The notes under the pieces are model-generated. The model saw only the letters and a program-made list of their open reading frames with translations, was not told the origin of the DNA and ran no database searches. A DNA stretch of 64,000 bases. Source: Ascarosepion bandense (lineage: Eukaryota > Mollusca > Cephalopoda > Sepiida > Sepiidae). A program made the translations under genes and the position numbers. This document shows positions 25,797 to 36,771 of the stretch, one piece after another. Each line of letters begins with the position of its first letter. Position 1 is the first letter of the stretch. Location of the stretch: NCBI GenBank assembly GCA_037127315.1, contig JBBBDQ010000225.1:2149501-2213500 (forward strand), written 5' to 3'.

Positions 25797-26004
25797 TACA
25801 TTACTATGAGATCACAAACACTATCAAATTAAAAAAAATAAAAAATTTTGAAAACTGTATATTTAAAATGTCAATTTTTCAAACTAATTTTGTCAGCCCA
25901 AAATATTAATCAAATTCGATATTTTGGATCTGGTACTTCTAAATAAAGACACAACTTTTTATTACTATAAGGAATCTGATTTCAGAATTTTCATTTTTTC
26001 ACTC
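25797..26004. repeat. Right terminal inverted repeat
   Basis: Complement of the left repeat. Divergence between the two arms indicates an old insertion. Confidence 0.85.
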
Positions 26005-26860
26005 CACTCTATTGTATATATCTTTCAAGGGAAGACATGTTTGGTGATGAGAGATCATCTACATATAGAGATTTTCCAATTTAATGGTTTTAATAATAAT
26101 ATTTATTTTGAGAATATGATATAAAATGCTACTTTTAGGTACTCCTGCCTTCTGCTTGTGTCTGATTTTGTGTTTCCATTTTGCACTTTGAATGTTCAGT
26201 TTGATAAGAAGTTCTGGATGAACATAGCCATTCTTCCTTTTATTTCCATAATTGTCTTTTAGGATATCATACTTCCATAGGCTTTTTCAAGATTGAAGAA
26301 TATTGTATCACATGATGACTTTGAACAAAACCATTATGAATAAAGGATTCTAGCTGTACACGCTAATCATTAGTTCCTTGGTTTTTCTGGAATTCACTTT
26401 GGTAGCTAGATAAGAAATTGTTTTTTGCCAGTACCACATTAGACAAGCATTTATCATTGTCTTGTAAATGCAACTTTTTAGTGCAATGGGTCAGTAGTGT
26501 GTTTAGTTAGAATGGTCTTTGCTGGGTTTAGAAATTATGATAATGACAGATTCAAGCCACAATTTTAGAAATTTGTCTGAACACCACATATCATTGAAGA
26601 TCTGGAGAAGTATTAAAAGAGACGTTTCTGGCAGGTGTTTTAAAAATTGGTAATGAATTTCATTTAGACAGGTTGCAGACTTTTTACTTTTGTTTATGGA
26701 GTCTTTTAGTTCTGTCATAATAAAGAGCACATTGCGTTCTTTTTTATTGTTTGAAGTGAATTTAAATTTTTCTTGTTTCATAATGCTTTTATATTTTTTC
26801 AATTTGGGAGTTTAGTGATTTGTTGAGGAGTTTCTCTGAAATTCTATTACTATTAGGTTA
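26004..26860 (-). pseudogene. LINE (I-like) reverse transcriptase half
   Basis: N-terminal RT part of the LINE continued at 22790. The cleanest frame (26802-26503) contains LKDSINKSKKSATCLNEIHY, then LPETSLLILLQIFNDMW and WLESVIIIISKPSKDHSN, the fingers region of this LINE type. Further down, in shifted frames, are FNLEKAYGSM (near 26290) and LYVDDLSSPN with the YVDD catalytic box (near 26070-26040). The DNA transposon begins right after it. Upstream (26861 to about 27250, reverse) there is Lys-rich linker-like sequence, but no endonuclease domain was recognised. Confidence 0.82.
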
Positions 26861-28285
26861 GCTATTTATTTTATTCCAGTGCTTTTATCTCCATTTCTTT
26901 TGATTAAGTGGACTGTAAATGGAGTGCAGTTTGTGATGTATCTTTTTATTTTGCTTGTTTTATGTGGATTGTCATCTTATTTATTTGCTTTTAATTCTGT
27001 TCTTTCTGTTTTTTGGATTTCAGTTTTGTTTTGTATTGAGGTTTGATTGCTTTTACTTCTGTCAGTTTTTTGTTTGTGAAATTTTTCATTTGAGAAGTTT
27101 GGAATGTTTTGTTGTTGAGAGGTGGTTGTCAATGAAGTTTGTGTTGAATTTACATTGTAGATAGTTTTGGTTCAGTGGTATGGGTTGTATACAAGTAATT
27201 TTAATGGTTTCAATATGTTTTTTAATTCTTATTTCATGTAATTTGTTTTATAATCGATTTTCATAGGTATAGTTTGATGTTTCTAGGGTAATGAATAAAT
27301 GATAAGTCCTGGAAAGGGATATATATCAATATGAGGTTGTTAAGTAGTTAAGGCAAATGTAACTGGGTAGGTCAATCTAGCATGTATTTGTAATCGTCGG
27401 TAGTCATCCTATGCAGTATCCTGAGACGTAGGGGTAGTCAATGGTGGTAGACCAATACATCTCTGGTGGAAGATGTCTCGATCTCTGTCACTCACTCTGG
27501 ATGTCCTTGCCTTCATCTGTATTTATGGCTGATACCAGCCAATCACATTCCAGTGAGGGGGAACCAAGGTGTATACATGTTCATTACATCAATAATAATA
27601 ATAAATAAATTATGAGCAGAAAAAAAGCCCAACTGTCAGAGCATGAACAAAGAATGGGAGAAATAGTAAAAAGACAAACACTGCAGATAGAAGAAGACAT
27701 ATGTCATATTTTGAAATTGTTTAGTCCCTTAAATTGTACATTGCAATTATCAAAATTCCATGTAAGATACATGTCTTCATTTACAATATTACCTTGTAAT
27801 ATATTGGTTAATTCTTCTACAAATTCTATAGAAAATTCTTTCGAAAGTGGTGATATATACATTTATTTCTTCTTTCAATCAATGTGTTACCTACAATGTA
27901 TCTAGTGCAAGAATGATGACAACTGAAAGTGGAAATGATTAGAAGTCTGTGTACCCATAGTTAATAAAATCCTCCCATCAACAGCCATGTGGTATTAAAA
28001 AAAATTATTTTGAGAATGGTTGGAGACAATATTTTACCAATAACTTTCTATATTTATTTATTAAATGACATCATGGTTTTTTAGAAACCAAAGCCCAGAA
28101 AGAATAAATTTTTTTAAAATAGTAAATTATTAAACTGATATTATTTCCCCACCCCCACCCCAAAAAATGGAAGAAAAAAAAAATCCCCCGTTCAATTTAG
28201 CGGTAAAAACCAAAATTGGAAAAATATTTTTCAATTTATTAGAGCAAAATTTCAGTCAAGACAATAAGTTGTATAGAATATTTAA
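26861..28285. other. Non-coding; possible LINE linker and repeat end
   Basis: 26861-27250 probably still belongs to the LINE on the reverse strand. 27360-27612 is less AT-rich and ends in an AAT repeat (about 27590-27607), suggesting the 3' end of another retroposon. A C-rich patch lies near 28148-28165. Nothing else recognised. Confidence 0.4.
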
Positions 28286-28565
28286 CAAAATTACGTAAAA
28301 CTTAGTTATTGTTGTGTGCCCAATTTGGAGAAAATTATTAGTGGATTAAACAAGAAAAAAGTTAGGGATGATACACGTATTGGCATAACTAGTAGTAATT
28401 GTAGGATTAAGAATAATTGTCCCTTGTTGGGTAAATGCCAGCAAGATTGCGTTGTCTATCGTGCTAAAATTTATAAAAACGCTGAAGACACTGAACCCAA
28501 AATATACTTAGGTGCTACACAAGATATTTTCAAAAGAAGATATTACAATCATACTAATTTTTCCT
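28286..28565 (+). pseudogene. PLE copy 1a: 3' end with GIY-YIG endonuclease
   Basis: C-terminal end of a Penelope-like retroelement protein. In one frame: the linker segment before the endonuclease (KLSYCCVPNLEKIISGLNKK, about 28298-28357), a Cys-rich motif (CRIKNNCPLLGKC, 28402-28440), then VVYRAKI and KIYLGATQDIFKRRYYNH (28450-28550), matching the GIY-YIG core with its catalytic Arg. The resemblance ends abruptly near 28565. A PLE N-terminus begins about 100 bases later, so 1a and 1b are two copies placed head to tail. Confidence 0.82.
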
Positions 28566-28664
28566 TCTTCATAGATCCGTGGAAGGTTTTTCGACACGAG
28601 TATAGTTATTATCTCTTTTGTCTTAGCTCTAGGTTGGCCTATTAAGTGCTCTTTTAATCAAATA

Positions 28665-29670
28665 ACATGGAATGCATAGATTTAGGGTGTTCACTTAAAG
28701 ACATACCCATCCCTGACCAACATATGTATGAATTATGCTTATTACAAAAAATAGAGAAGTGCATTGCAAATATGCGTTAGAGAGCTTATTTCTATCTTAA
28801 TAATTTAAATGACAACAATATTAATGAAAAGTATGGATTTAAAACTTATGCTCACCCACCACATATCAAAGAATTAGACAGATTTGAAGCTGAGTTTATC
28901 AGCATAATTAAAAAACCAAATTATAGATGGATAAGGAATAATATTGTGCAGCAAAAAATTAGTGCTGACATTAATAAAATAAAGAGTAGAAAATTTATGT
29001 TAAAGCAGATAAGTCTAAATACTTGTATCAAATGAGCCCTAACAATTATAAAAAAGCATTACACAAAGAAGTTATTAAACACTATAAAAAAGCTCCTACT
29101 GATATAGAGACTAAAATTAATCAAGAAGCTTGTATTTTAGTTGGCAAATTTGAGTTATACAATCATGTAGAGAAATTACATTTGAAACCTTGCTTCATAA
29201 CAGAAATAGATCATAAGAATAATTTTCCTAATAACCCTGAATATAGATTACTGAACTCCACTAAAACAGAGTTAGGTAAAATAAGTAAGGTAATCTTGCA
29301 GAGGGCATGTAAGTCACTAAGAATGTTTACTAATATAAACCAGTGGCAATCTACTAATGATTGTATTGAATGGTTTAAAAATTATGATAAAAATAAACAT
29401 TGCTCATTCATTAAATATGATATTAAAGAGTTTTACCCATCTATTTCTGAAAATACTTTCAACAAGGCCATTAGTTTTGCTAAGGAATATATAGTTTCAG
29501 AACAATATTATTCTTCTTCAGGTGATATTTTAAAAATAAATGGTGAAAATGATTTATTTAGAAAATATAAGATGAATTCATGGTTATTTAGAAAATTAAG
29601 GAGTGGTGGTTGGAGGAAGTTAAACAATATAATTGTAGGTGTGTTAATATTGTTCAATCAAAAGTGAGAA
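28665..29670 (+). pseudogene. PLE copy 1b: 5' part with RT
   Basis: N-terminal and RT part of a second PLE copy. It starts near 28665 with ECIDLGCSLKDIPIPDQH, includes an RAYFYLNNL stretch after one stop, and the block YGFKTYAHPPHIKELDRFE (28830-28890). After a frameshift a 214-codon frame (29023-29667) holds the PLE signature region FITEIDHKNNFPNNPEYRLLN in part, then GKISKVILQRACKSL, and SFIKYDIKEFYPSISENTF (29405-29460), which is the RT motif with the first catalytic Asp. It ends at 29667 before the second catalytic box, so the copy is 3'-truncated. Confidence 0.82.
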
Positions 29671-29958
29671 TTAGATTGAACTATGGAGTTGAAAATTTGG
29701 GTCAAAACATGACACTTTAATTTTGTCTGGGTAATTTACATACTAGGAACATTATTCAAATGGGTAGACAATTTTTAACATCAGGTTGGATTTTATTTTT
29801 TTTTTAATTTGATTTTGTACTACCTCATCTGTTAAAGGAACGGCATTGCTTAGGTTAGAATTAAAATTAAGTAATTATGGTATACTAAGATATATTGAAG
29901 TTATGAAAACCAATAAGTATTGTGTGGGTCATTTATTTTAGTAAGATAATTTTAAAGT

Positions 29959-30388
29959 AATATTAGAGCATAACACTTTTTGCATTATTTGGACTATTGT
30001 TCTCATTTTTGTTGTCAATCAACGTCTATATCTACTGGGCCATGTGTCTTAGACACAATAGATATAGACATCGGTTAGTTCCAGTGACTTGACACAAAAA
30101 GTTGTGGGTTCAGTATCAGGCTACAACAGTGATGAACAAATAACTTAGAAAGTTAGGTTAAAGGGAGAAAACTCATGACTACCAGAAGAGGCTTTACACA
30201 AGAAATGAGAATAATATACCCCAGTAAAAATGTAATACAGGGTTCAATTCAAAATTCCTAGCACCTGAAAAAGGCTGGAGCATAAAACGGCCAAAATGTT
30301 GTAAAAATGACAACAGAGATGAGGACAATAGTCCAAATAATATAAATACTACCTAATCTAAGAAGTACAAACAAATATTAGAGCATAA
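29959..30388 (+). mobile_element. Fold-back short element with 15-bp target duplication
   Basis: A 400-bp insertion (29974-30373) lies between perfect direct copies of AATATTAGAGCATAA (29959-29973 and 30374-30388). Its two ends are inverted copies of ATTATTTGGACTATTGT. The left part holds an inverted fragment of a tRNA-like head (TCTACTGGGCCATGTGTC and GACACAATAGATATAGAC face each other near 30030-30080). A forward tRNA-like region follows, with box B-like GGGTTCAGTATC at 30106-30117, then a hammerhead-like segment at 30265-30300. Related copies are at 42180-42605, 56115-56515 and 59995-60290. No coding potential; probably non-autonomous. Confidence 0.75.
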
Positions 30389-30614
30389 GTTATAAATGAA
30401 CAATTACAATTAATTAAATTTTTAGAGAGAAATATTTGCAGTGTTTGCATAAAACCATTAATGATTTAGTAGTACTTTATTTTTAGGGAAACTTAAAATC
30501 TACAGCATTTCATTCAGGAACAAAGTGAATATTAAGTTCTCCTTTGTATTGAGCACTCTTTATAAAAGTAAATGCATGAACAGTGGATTTTAATCTATTT
30601 GTTCTTTCACTTCC

Positions 30615-30616
<2 letters not shown>

Positions 30617-30661
<45 letters not shown>
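30617..30661. repeat. (TA)n microsatellite
   Basis: About 45 bases of alternating TA. Confidence 0.95.
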
Positions 30662-30665
<4 letters not shown>

Positions 30666-30779
30666 ATAGTATAATTAATTTAACATTTTCATGACACAGA
30701 ATTTCCCCATGTTTCATGGAGAAAACTGAAGACTTCATAAGGATAGTTAAATGGAAAGCCTTCTATTTGCTTTAAAAAT

Positions 30780-32570
30780 ATAACCAAAAACAATTTGGCT
30801 TCAAGAGTAAAAAAACAGCATTGTGTATAGAAAGACTGGTTCCTTTCAAAACTGACTTACTGAATATAATTAACAATATCTCCTTCCATTATCATGAAAA
30901 TAATTTTCAAAGACATTTGGACTGGATAGTGAAAGAAATCAAGAATACAGATAAAATATGAGTCAAGTTTGATAAAACCAGAAACTTCTACAAACTATCA
31001 GTGAATGATTATAATTCATTAATCATGAAGGACCAAAATAAAAAATATAAGAAGGCCAACAATAGCAATTTAAATATAATATAATCCATAAATAAAACCA
31101 GTAAAGAAATAACAGAAAAATTAAAAATCAGCAACAGGGTTGGAACACTTACCGAGAAAGAATGCTACATAACCATCAAGGACCACAAACCCGATTTCGA
31201 GTTAAATCTATCAACAAGAATTATCAACTTAACCAGACACAAAATTGGAAGAATTAGTAAAAAATACTTGAAATAATCAACTTAAAGATCAAGAATTACC
31301 TGGAATTAAACCTATGGATTAATAACAAGGATGTTACAAATTGGTTCTCAAGGATTGATGAAAAAACTGAATGTACCCTTATCCAATTTGATATTGAGAA
31401 TTATTATCCATCAATTACAAAGAAACTCTTCAAGTCTTCATTAGATTTTTCTAAAATCTACACAGACCTAATGGATAAGGAGTTCAACATAATTTTGAAT
31501 GTGAAAAAATCCACACTCATTCTTGGGAAAAAACAATGAATTAAAAATACTGATGATAACTTTGATATAACAATGGGGTCACTCGACTTAGCAGAATCCA
31601 GAGACCTCATAGGACTATTCACTTTATATAACCTAATTGCATTTCAAGAAATTGACATTGAAGATATCAGATTGTATAGGGATGATGACCTTATGGTAGT
31701 TAAGACATCCACTAATATTAAAATTGATAAGATTAGAAAACTTATAAATAGAGTGTTTAAGAGCCTTAATTTAAAAGTAACTATTAGCACCAAAATAAAA
31801 ATGGGAACTTCCTAGATATAACTTTAGACCTAATGAACAATACATACCCAGCCTATAGAAAACCTAATAGCAATCCTCTATATATCCACCCTAAGTCACA
31901 CCATCCTCCTTATGTAATAAAACAAATACCTCTATCCACTGAAAAAAGGATTAGTAGAAATTTCACAAACAAAAAATATTTTATGAACATAGTAAATTTT
32001 ATAATAAGGCTTTGAAAAAAAGTGGCTATAAATGCCCTGATATTAAATATAATAACAATGAAAGAATAAATAGTAGAAAAATCATTTGGTATACACCACA
32101 CTTCAACCAAATGGTTAAAAGTAATTTAGGGTACAAATTTCTCCAACTAATCAAAAAACACTTTCCAAAAAATAATACACTTAGCAAAATTTTTAATAAA
32201 AACACCTTAAACACATTAGGATATTGCTGGAATGATAATTTGGAAAGAATCATAAAAAAAACATAATAAAAATATACTACACAAACATTCAGACCAGAAA
32301 CCAAAAAATGATAAAATAAATAAAATAAAAATAAACAAGAATAAAGAAAGATTATGTCATTGTAGAATTAAAAGAAATTGTCCATTAAATAATAAATGCC
32401 TTACTGAGTCTGTAATTTACCAATGCATCGATAGAGAATCCATATATTAAAAAATTATGCATAGGTAGCACAAAGAATTAATTTAAGCTAAGGTGGAGCC
32501 AGCACCTTTATTCCTTTAAGAAATTGCAGAAACCAGACTTCTATAGCTAGGTATTTTTGGTACTTCAAGG
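30780..32570 (+). pseudogene. PLE copy 2: RT to GIY-YIG
   Basis: Nearly complete but inactive Penelope-like element in canonical order. N-terminal block ISFHYHENNFQRHLDW (30880-30930); RT entry TIKDHKPDFELNLSTRIINL (31165-31225); IQFDIENYYPSI with the first catalytic Asp (31380-31420); DIRLYRDDDLMVVK with the second catalytic box (31665-31705, frame 31573-31815); the thumb segment NPLYIHPKSHHPPYVIKQI (31873-31930); IIWYTPHFNQMVKSNLG and IFNKNTLNTLGYC (32080-32230). Then a Cys-rich motif (CRIKRNCPLNNKC, about 32360-32400) and a decayed GIY-YIG core. More than six stops or shifts. Same family style as copies 1a and 1b, but sequence differs. Confidence 0.85.
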
Positions 32571-33390
32571 AAACTAATAAAACCCTCACAGTAAAATGGA
32601 AAATATTTAAAAAAATATAAATATGTAGGTCTTTCAATGACCATGCTCTTTGTGTTTACATGAAAAATTATATATTATCAGAAATATAAAATTAAAGATT
32701 TCCTTTAGAAAAGAAATGACAGTGTTCTGTAGATACTCTTTAAGCTGTACACTAGATAATAATTAAAATTTAGAAAAAAAAAAATAATATAAACATTAAT
32801 ATGTATGACAAAAATCAATAAAATAAGGAATTAAGAATAACTATATATAAAAAACTTTTACTATGGCTTTATTCAAACACAAATAGTTTTTAAAAAGAAT
32901 AAAAAACAAAATAAATAATTAAAAAGGTCAGGTGGATGTGAATAAAAATAAAAATATATGTTAGTAGTCGTATAAAAAAAGAGGAAATAATGAAAAGCTT
33001 GACACCCTTTTAGCACAGACATAAGAAACATAACCCTGTAATTTAAGAACCTAACCAGATGCTATTTATACCTTGTAAGTTAAAAACCCATCACTTTTAG
33101 AAAAATTTTTTTCATTAGCCACCCCAAAAATAATTGCTTGAAAATAGGGTCATAGTAAAAATTTGATTCCGAAATATGGAAAATTCTGTGTCGTGAAAAT
33201 GTTAAATTAATTATATTACAATAATATTTAACTCTATTTTTGTATTGAGCACTGTAAAATTAAAAATAAACGTTAAGGAACAGTAAATTTCTTATTGTCC
33301 TTTCTTCACATTATTGTATATATCAATCTACAGATTACATTCAAGCATGAAAGAGACTGTCACCATTTAGTGTTAAATTCAGTGTCCACT
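32571..33390. other. Non-coding, AT-rich
   Basis: No gene or named repeat recognised. Confidence 0.5.
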
Positions 33391-33419
33391 CATATATATA
33401 TATATATATATATATATTA
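33391..33419. repeat. (TA)n microsatellite near DDAH exon
   Basis: TA run about 50 bases from the donor of the DDAH exon at 33467-33598, on its intron side. Confidence 0.95.
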
Positions 33420-33466
33420 GATACAGATATAGATAGATAATGAATTTGATAGTTTCAGAATGTTAC

Positions 33467-33598
33467 CTGAGCATTTTTGTGTCCAATTTCTTTTGCTGAT
33501 TGGTGAAGTATATTCCCATTTACAAATACAACATTGGCAGCAGCATCTTGATGCATTAAGACATATGTATACTCACCATGCGCTTTTTCTTTCATTTC
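33467..33598 (-). CDS. DDAH1: DDAH internal exon
   Basis: 132-base exon of the same DDAH gene, phase 0 at both ends. The acceptor is TTTTCTCAG just above 33598 and the donor GTAACA just below 33467. Its 44 residues include YVLMHQDAAANVVFVNG, corresponding to the family segment between the active-site His and Cys (LTVPDDIAANCIYLN in human DDAH1). It joins in frame to the exons at 41741-41931 and 16895-17018 without a gap in the alignment, so no exon seems to be missing. A TA microsatellite lies about 50 bases below and a solo LTR about 125 bases above, so intact splice sites survive in repeat-rich surroundings. Confidence 0.92.
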
Positions 33599-33722
33599 CT
33601 GAGAAAATAAATTCAAATTCCGTTGACAATGAAGTTAGTATGACATACAAATTCAATGATGTCTCTGCAAGTTAAGATGACTTCATATATTTTAATACTC
33701 CATAAAAATATTTACTATATAT

Positions 33723-34701
33723 TGTTACGTTCGATCAATATTTGTACCCCCATCTTAGATTTTACAAGTACATTTTTTAGTACTTTATATATTTGCGACA
33801 AAATATGAGAACAATAGTTGTTTGTTTATTTCTTTTGAATAAGCAGATTATAGAATAATAATTTTTGTTCCCATTTCAGCAAAAGCCAGTTCTTGGAAAA
33901 GAACCTTCCTTCCCTCCACCTCCTGTTTGGTCTTTGGTTGCAGGCCATACGAACGCTGCCTGCCTGATAAGTGCAAGTGACCCTAATAGTATTCAATGTA
34001 TAAATGCCTACTCATTTTCATATGCCAACACGTGACGTAACCCCTAACAGTTTTTGTTTTCGTACATGTTAGAATATAGCAACAACACTTGGCTGTTTGC
34101 TTTTGAAGGAGTTGGACGTCACCAACACTGGACTTGGATGTTTGCTGTCATAGAAATCGGATGTCACTGAAAATCAGCTAACTGACGAAAGATTCCAAAG
34201 CAGTATTCTCAAACCCAAGTTGTCTGTATTCCTATGTTTTATCTGTGAACCATATTCACATTCAGAAAGACTTATTGAATGAACATTTTTTCTTTTTGAA
34301 CTCTATTTTTTTGATAACAACCGATCGATGTTGATCTCTGCAATTTGTAAGTTTTTGTATGTTTTTATATATATTCTATAATCTGCTGCTATTTGTATTT
34401 CGTTGCATAGATACTTGTTTGACAAACAAATTTTCCCCTCATCCCCTTTTACTATTTATTTTGTTTTGTTTTCTTTAATTTAATGTATTTGTATATTGTG
34501 TAAATAAAGTATTTTTATTAGATATTCTCGTGTCGTCTTCTGTTGTTCTGTGTCTGCCTATTGTTCTTTTTCTCACTGCATTCACTGATGTCCAAAATTC
34601 TTTTATGAACCTGTTATTGTAACCCTGGGATATTCTTTTTTTTTTTTACTTTCTCATTGCGTCCTGGCTACCATAGTCCCAACGAAACCTCAGGTGTAAC
34701 A
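33723..34701. mobile_element. Solo LTR, 979 bp, ATAT duplication
   Basis: Starts TGTTACG and ends GTGTAACA, so the ends form the 6-bp inverted repeat TGTTAC/GTAACA with canonical TG...CA. It is flanked by ATAT on both sides (33719-33722 and 34702-34705), a 4-bp target duplication. An AATAAA signal lies near 34503. No internal retroviral coding follows either end, so this is a solo LTR left by LTR-LTR recombination. It inserted into the DDAH intron. Not related by eye to the LTRs of the other elements here. + strand transcription is suggested by the AATAAA. Confidence 0.85.
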
Positions 34702-34859
34702 ATATAAAATGTAAATAATCATAAAATATAATAAAATAAGTAATAATATATTAAATAATCACTTCACAATATATTTATTTATAATCTTAATAACAATCAC
34801 TGTTAATGTGGTGGATACACAATGAAGACAAAGATGATACCTTCCCCATTGGTCTAAGA

Positions 34860-35365
34860 GGCAACATTTAGAGTGCTGTCCAGTAGGAAAAAAAAGGCCA
34901 GAACTGAGCTGGTGTGAACCCTGGAATGTCTGATTATGAAGAAAGTGTCTGCTGGCTTCCCCATGAAATAGTCTAGACCATGAACTAGGCTGTGTTGGAT
35001 ATGCAAATGAATTATGCTAGCCAAATGTTAATGTTTTAGTTTTCCTAAAAACAGACACATTTTTCAGAAAGATGCAAACTAGCAATATGACATAAAGACT
35101 GTATAAAGTTTAAAGCGATTGCTGTGTGTTACTAAGGATTTCTGTCTATGTTACCCAATGTTTGAAAAATTTTTTATCCTAGTTTATGTTCATGCTGTCT
35201 TGGCTGCGTTTGTCCTGTACATATGTTGTTTCTGTGTGAAAGTCTTGTTCATGCCCTAGCTCATTGTGATGCAGTGCTTCGTTTCTTTAGTGTTTGATTT
35301 CGGTGCTGCTGACTTTTCTGTCTCTCTTCATTGACAAATATCCAAAAACTAAGGAAATTCATCAA
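34860..35365 (+). repeat. 5' LTR of gypsy-like element (copy 1), approximate
   Basis: 35040-35350 is clearly homologous to 39590-39885: both contain GATTGCTGT.., TTTCTGTC..GTTACCCA, GTGGAAGTCTTGTTCAT-like and GTGCTGCTGA-like stretches in the same order. The left edge is uncertain. Divergence is substantial, so the insertion is old. Confidence 0.7.
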
Positions 35366-35479
35366 ACTATTTCAACGTCAAGAAAATGGCAAACAGACAG
35401 TCTGACATTTGGCTAATTCTAGAATTCAGTGGAGCAGCTATCAATCTCTCAATAGGTGAATAGCTAAAAAATGTGGAGC

Positions 35480-35885
35480 TCATTTGTGAGCTGTATGATA
35501 TTCAGGAAATAGGAAGTGTCTTCCCTCTATGGTTAAGAGGCAGAATATAGGCAACTCAACAAGGAACAAAAATTCAGTATAGAGCAAGTCAGGTGAGCTC
35601 TGGTAACCCCCTACATGATGGATTCCTTTCGTTTCATCCAACCAGATTACCTTTTCCCAAAATTGCATACCTTTTGACAAATTTTAATCGGTCTTTGACA
35701 TGTTTGATTTTCAGTAAAGGCACTTTTCTTGTTGATCTTGAATGAAAGCCTGTATGATATAGAGCTCTGCTAATGGTATCCTTACTTACATTAATTCCAG
35801 CACCCTCAAGATCAGTTTTAATTTCAGAACGAGTAATGAAGGAGTTTTTTTGCATATTTCTGCTGAATCACCTTGAAGTCCTCTC
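35480..35885 (-). pseudogene. Tc1-like transposase relic
   Basis: Reverse-strand fragment of a Tc1/mariner-superfamily transposase nested in the LTR element. From 35880 down: end of the helix-turn-helix region (VSKDTISRALYHTGFHSR, near 35790-35735), KVPLLKIKHVKDRLKFVKRY (35730-35670), then after a frameshift FWEKVIWLDETK (35665-35630), where the Asp of WLDETK is the first catalytic acid of the DDE triad. The remainder is too short to hold the other two acids. It abuts the X repeat on the right. Confidence 0.85.
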
Positions 35886-36232
35886 ACTCTCTCTCTTTTC
35901 GTGCTTGGTCATGCTAACAATTCAGTCGACTGGCTGCCACTATTGAAATGAGTTGAAATATTTTGGTGTCACTGTTTGCTGGAATTTCTCACTCGACTTC
36001 AGTTCAAAGTTTATCTGTTTTGTAAGTGGCCAGCCATTCTTGTTTTTCTTGTATTTAATGTTAATTTTCTTTTCGCCATTGTTAAATAAGAAACTGTATT
36101 TTGCCTCTAACTACTACGGTAAATTTTTCCTTTCAGTTGGACAACCAAAGGGTTATTTATTTTGTCTTTTTAAACTTGCTAGAGAAGGTTCTATAAATTA
36201 GTTTAGCTTCAAAGGCTTCTTTCGATATGATT
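35885..36232 (+). repeat. X repeat, copy a
   Basis: About 350 bp, nearly identical to 36412-36745 and the complement of 21005-21360. The preserved 82-codon frame in both + copies (start near 35953 and 36468) reflects high copy identity and is not taken as a gene. Confidence 0.9.
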
Positions 36233-36362
36233 GGATAGAGATATTATTTACCTTATTTTGTTATTAGAACCTGTTGCAATATCGTTATTTTAAAGAATTT
36301 AAGTGTAAAATGCCTCCAATAATTTATTCTACATCCCTTTACCCCGGCCATTAGTTGTTTGC

Positions 36363-36412
36363 TCTCTTTCTCTCACTCTCTCTCTCACTCACTCTCTCTC
36401 TCTCCCTCTCTT
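36363..36412. repeat. (CT)n tract
   Basis: Imperfect CT run directly before X copy b. Confidence 0.9.
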
Positions 36413-36745
36413 TTCATGCTTGGTCATGCTAACAATTCAGTCGACTGGCCGCCACTATTGAAATGAGTTGAAATATTTTGGTGTCACTGTTTGCTGGAAT
36501 TTCTCACTCGACTTCAGTTCAAAGTTTATCTGTTTTGTAAGTGGCCAGCCATTCTTGTTTTTCTTGTATTTAATGTTAATTTTCTTTTTGCCATTGTTAA
36601 ATAAGAAACTGTATTTTGCCTCTAACTACTACGGTAAATTTTTCCTTTCAGCTGGACAACCAAAGGGTTATTTATTTCGTCTTTTTAAACTTGCTAGAGA
36701 AGGTTTTGTAAATTAGTTTAGCTTCAAAGGCTTCTTTCAACTTTA
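36412..36745 (+). repeat. X repeat, copy b
   Basis: Second direct copy, differing from copy a by only a few bases. It is followed by CTTTAACTAAGG and then Y, as at 20.6-21.4 kb. Confidence 0.9.
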
Positions 36746-36771
36746 ACTAAGGAAAAAAAAAATCTTTTCTT

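Larger units (their letters stand above)
22791..26004 (-). mobile_element. 3.2-kb DNA transposon with about 200-bp TIRs
   Basis: Bounded by long terminal inverted repeats (22791-22998 and about 25797-26004) sharing AGTGAAAAAAT and ATTCTGAAATCAGATT at their outer ends and TAGTGTTTGTGATCT near their inner ends. It splits a reverse-strand LINE between its YVDD palm motif (right) and its post-RT region (left), which marks the boundaries. Inside is a reverse-strand transposase relic. No clear target duplication could be read at the junctions. Confidence 0.8.

Noticed and set aside
33723..34701. This segment as the 5' LTR of the gypsy-like element at 34.9-39.9 kb
   Set aside because: It has no similarity to 39560-39885, and its own ATAT duplications close it off as a solo LTR.
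35953..36716. Two almost identical 82-codon open frames (35953 and 36468) as a duplicated small gene
   Set aside because: They lie wholly in the X repeat. The reverse-strand X copy at 21 kb does not keep the same protein, and there is no domain or start context.
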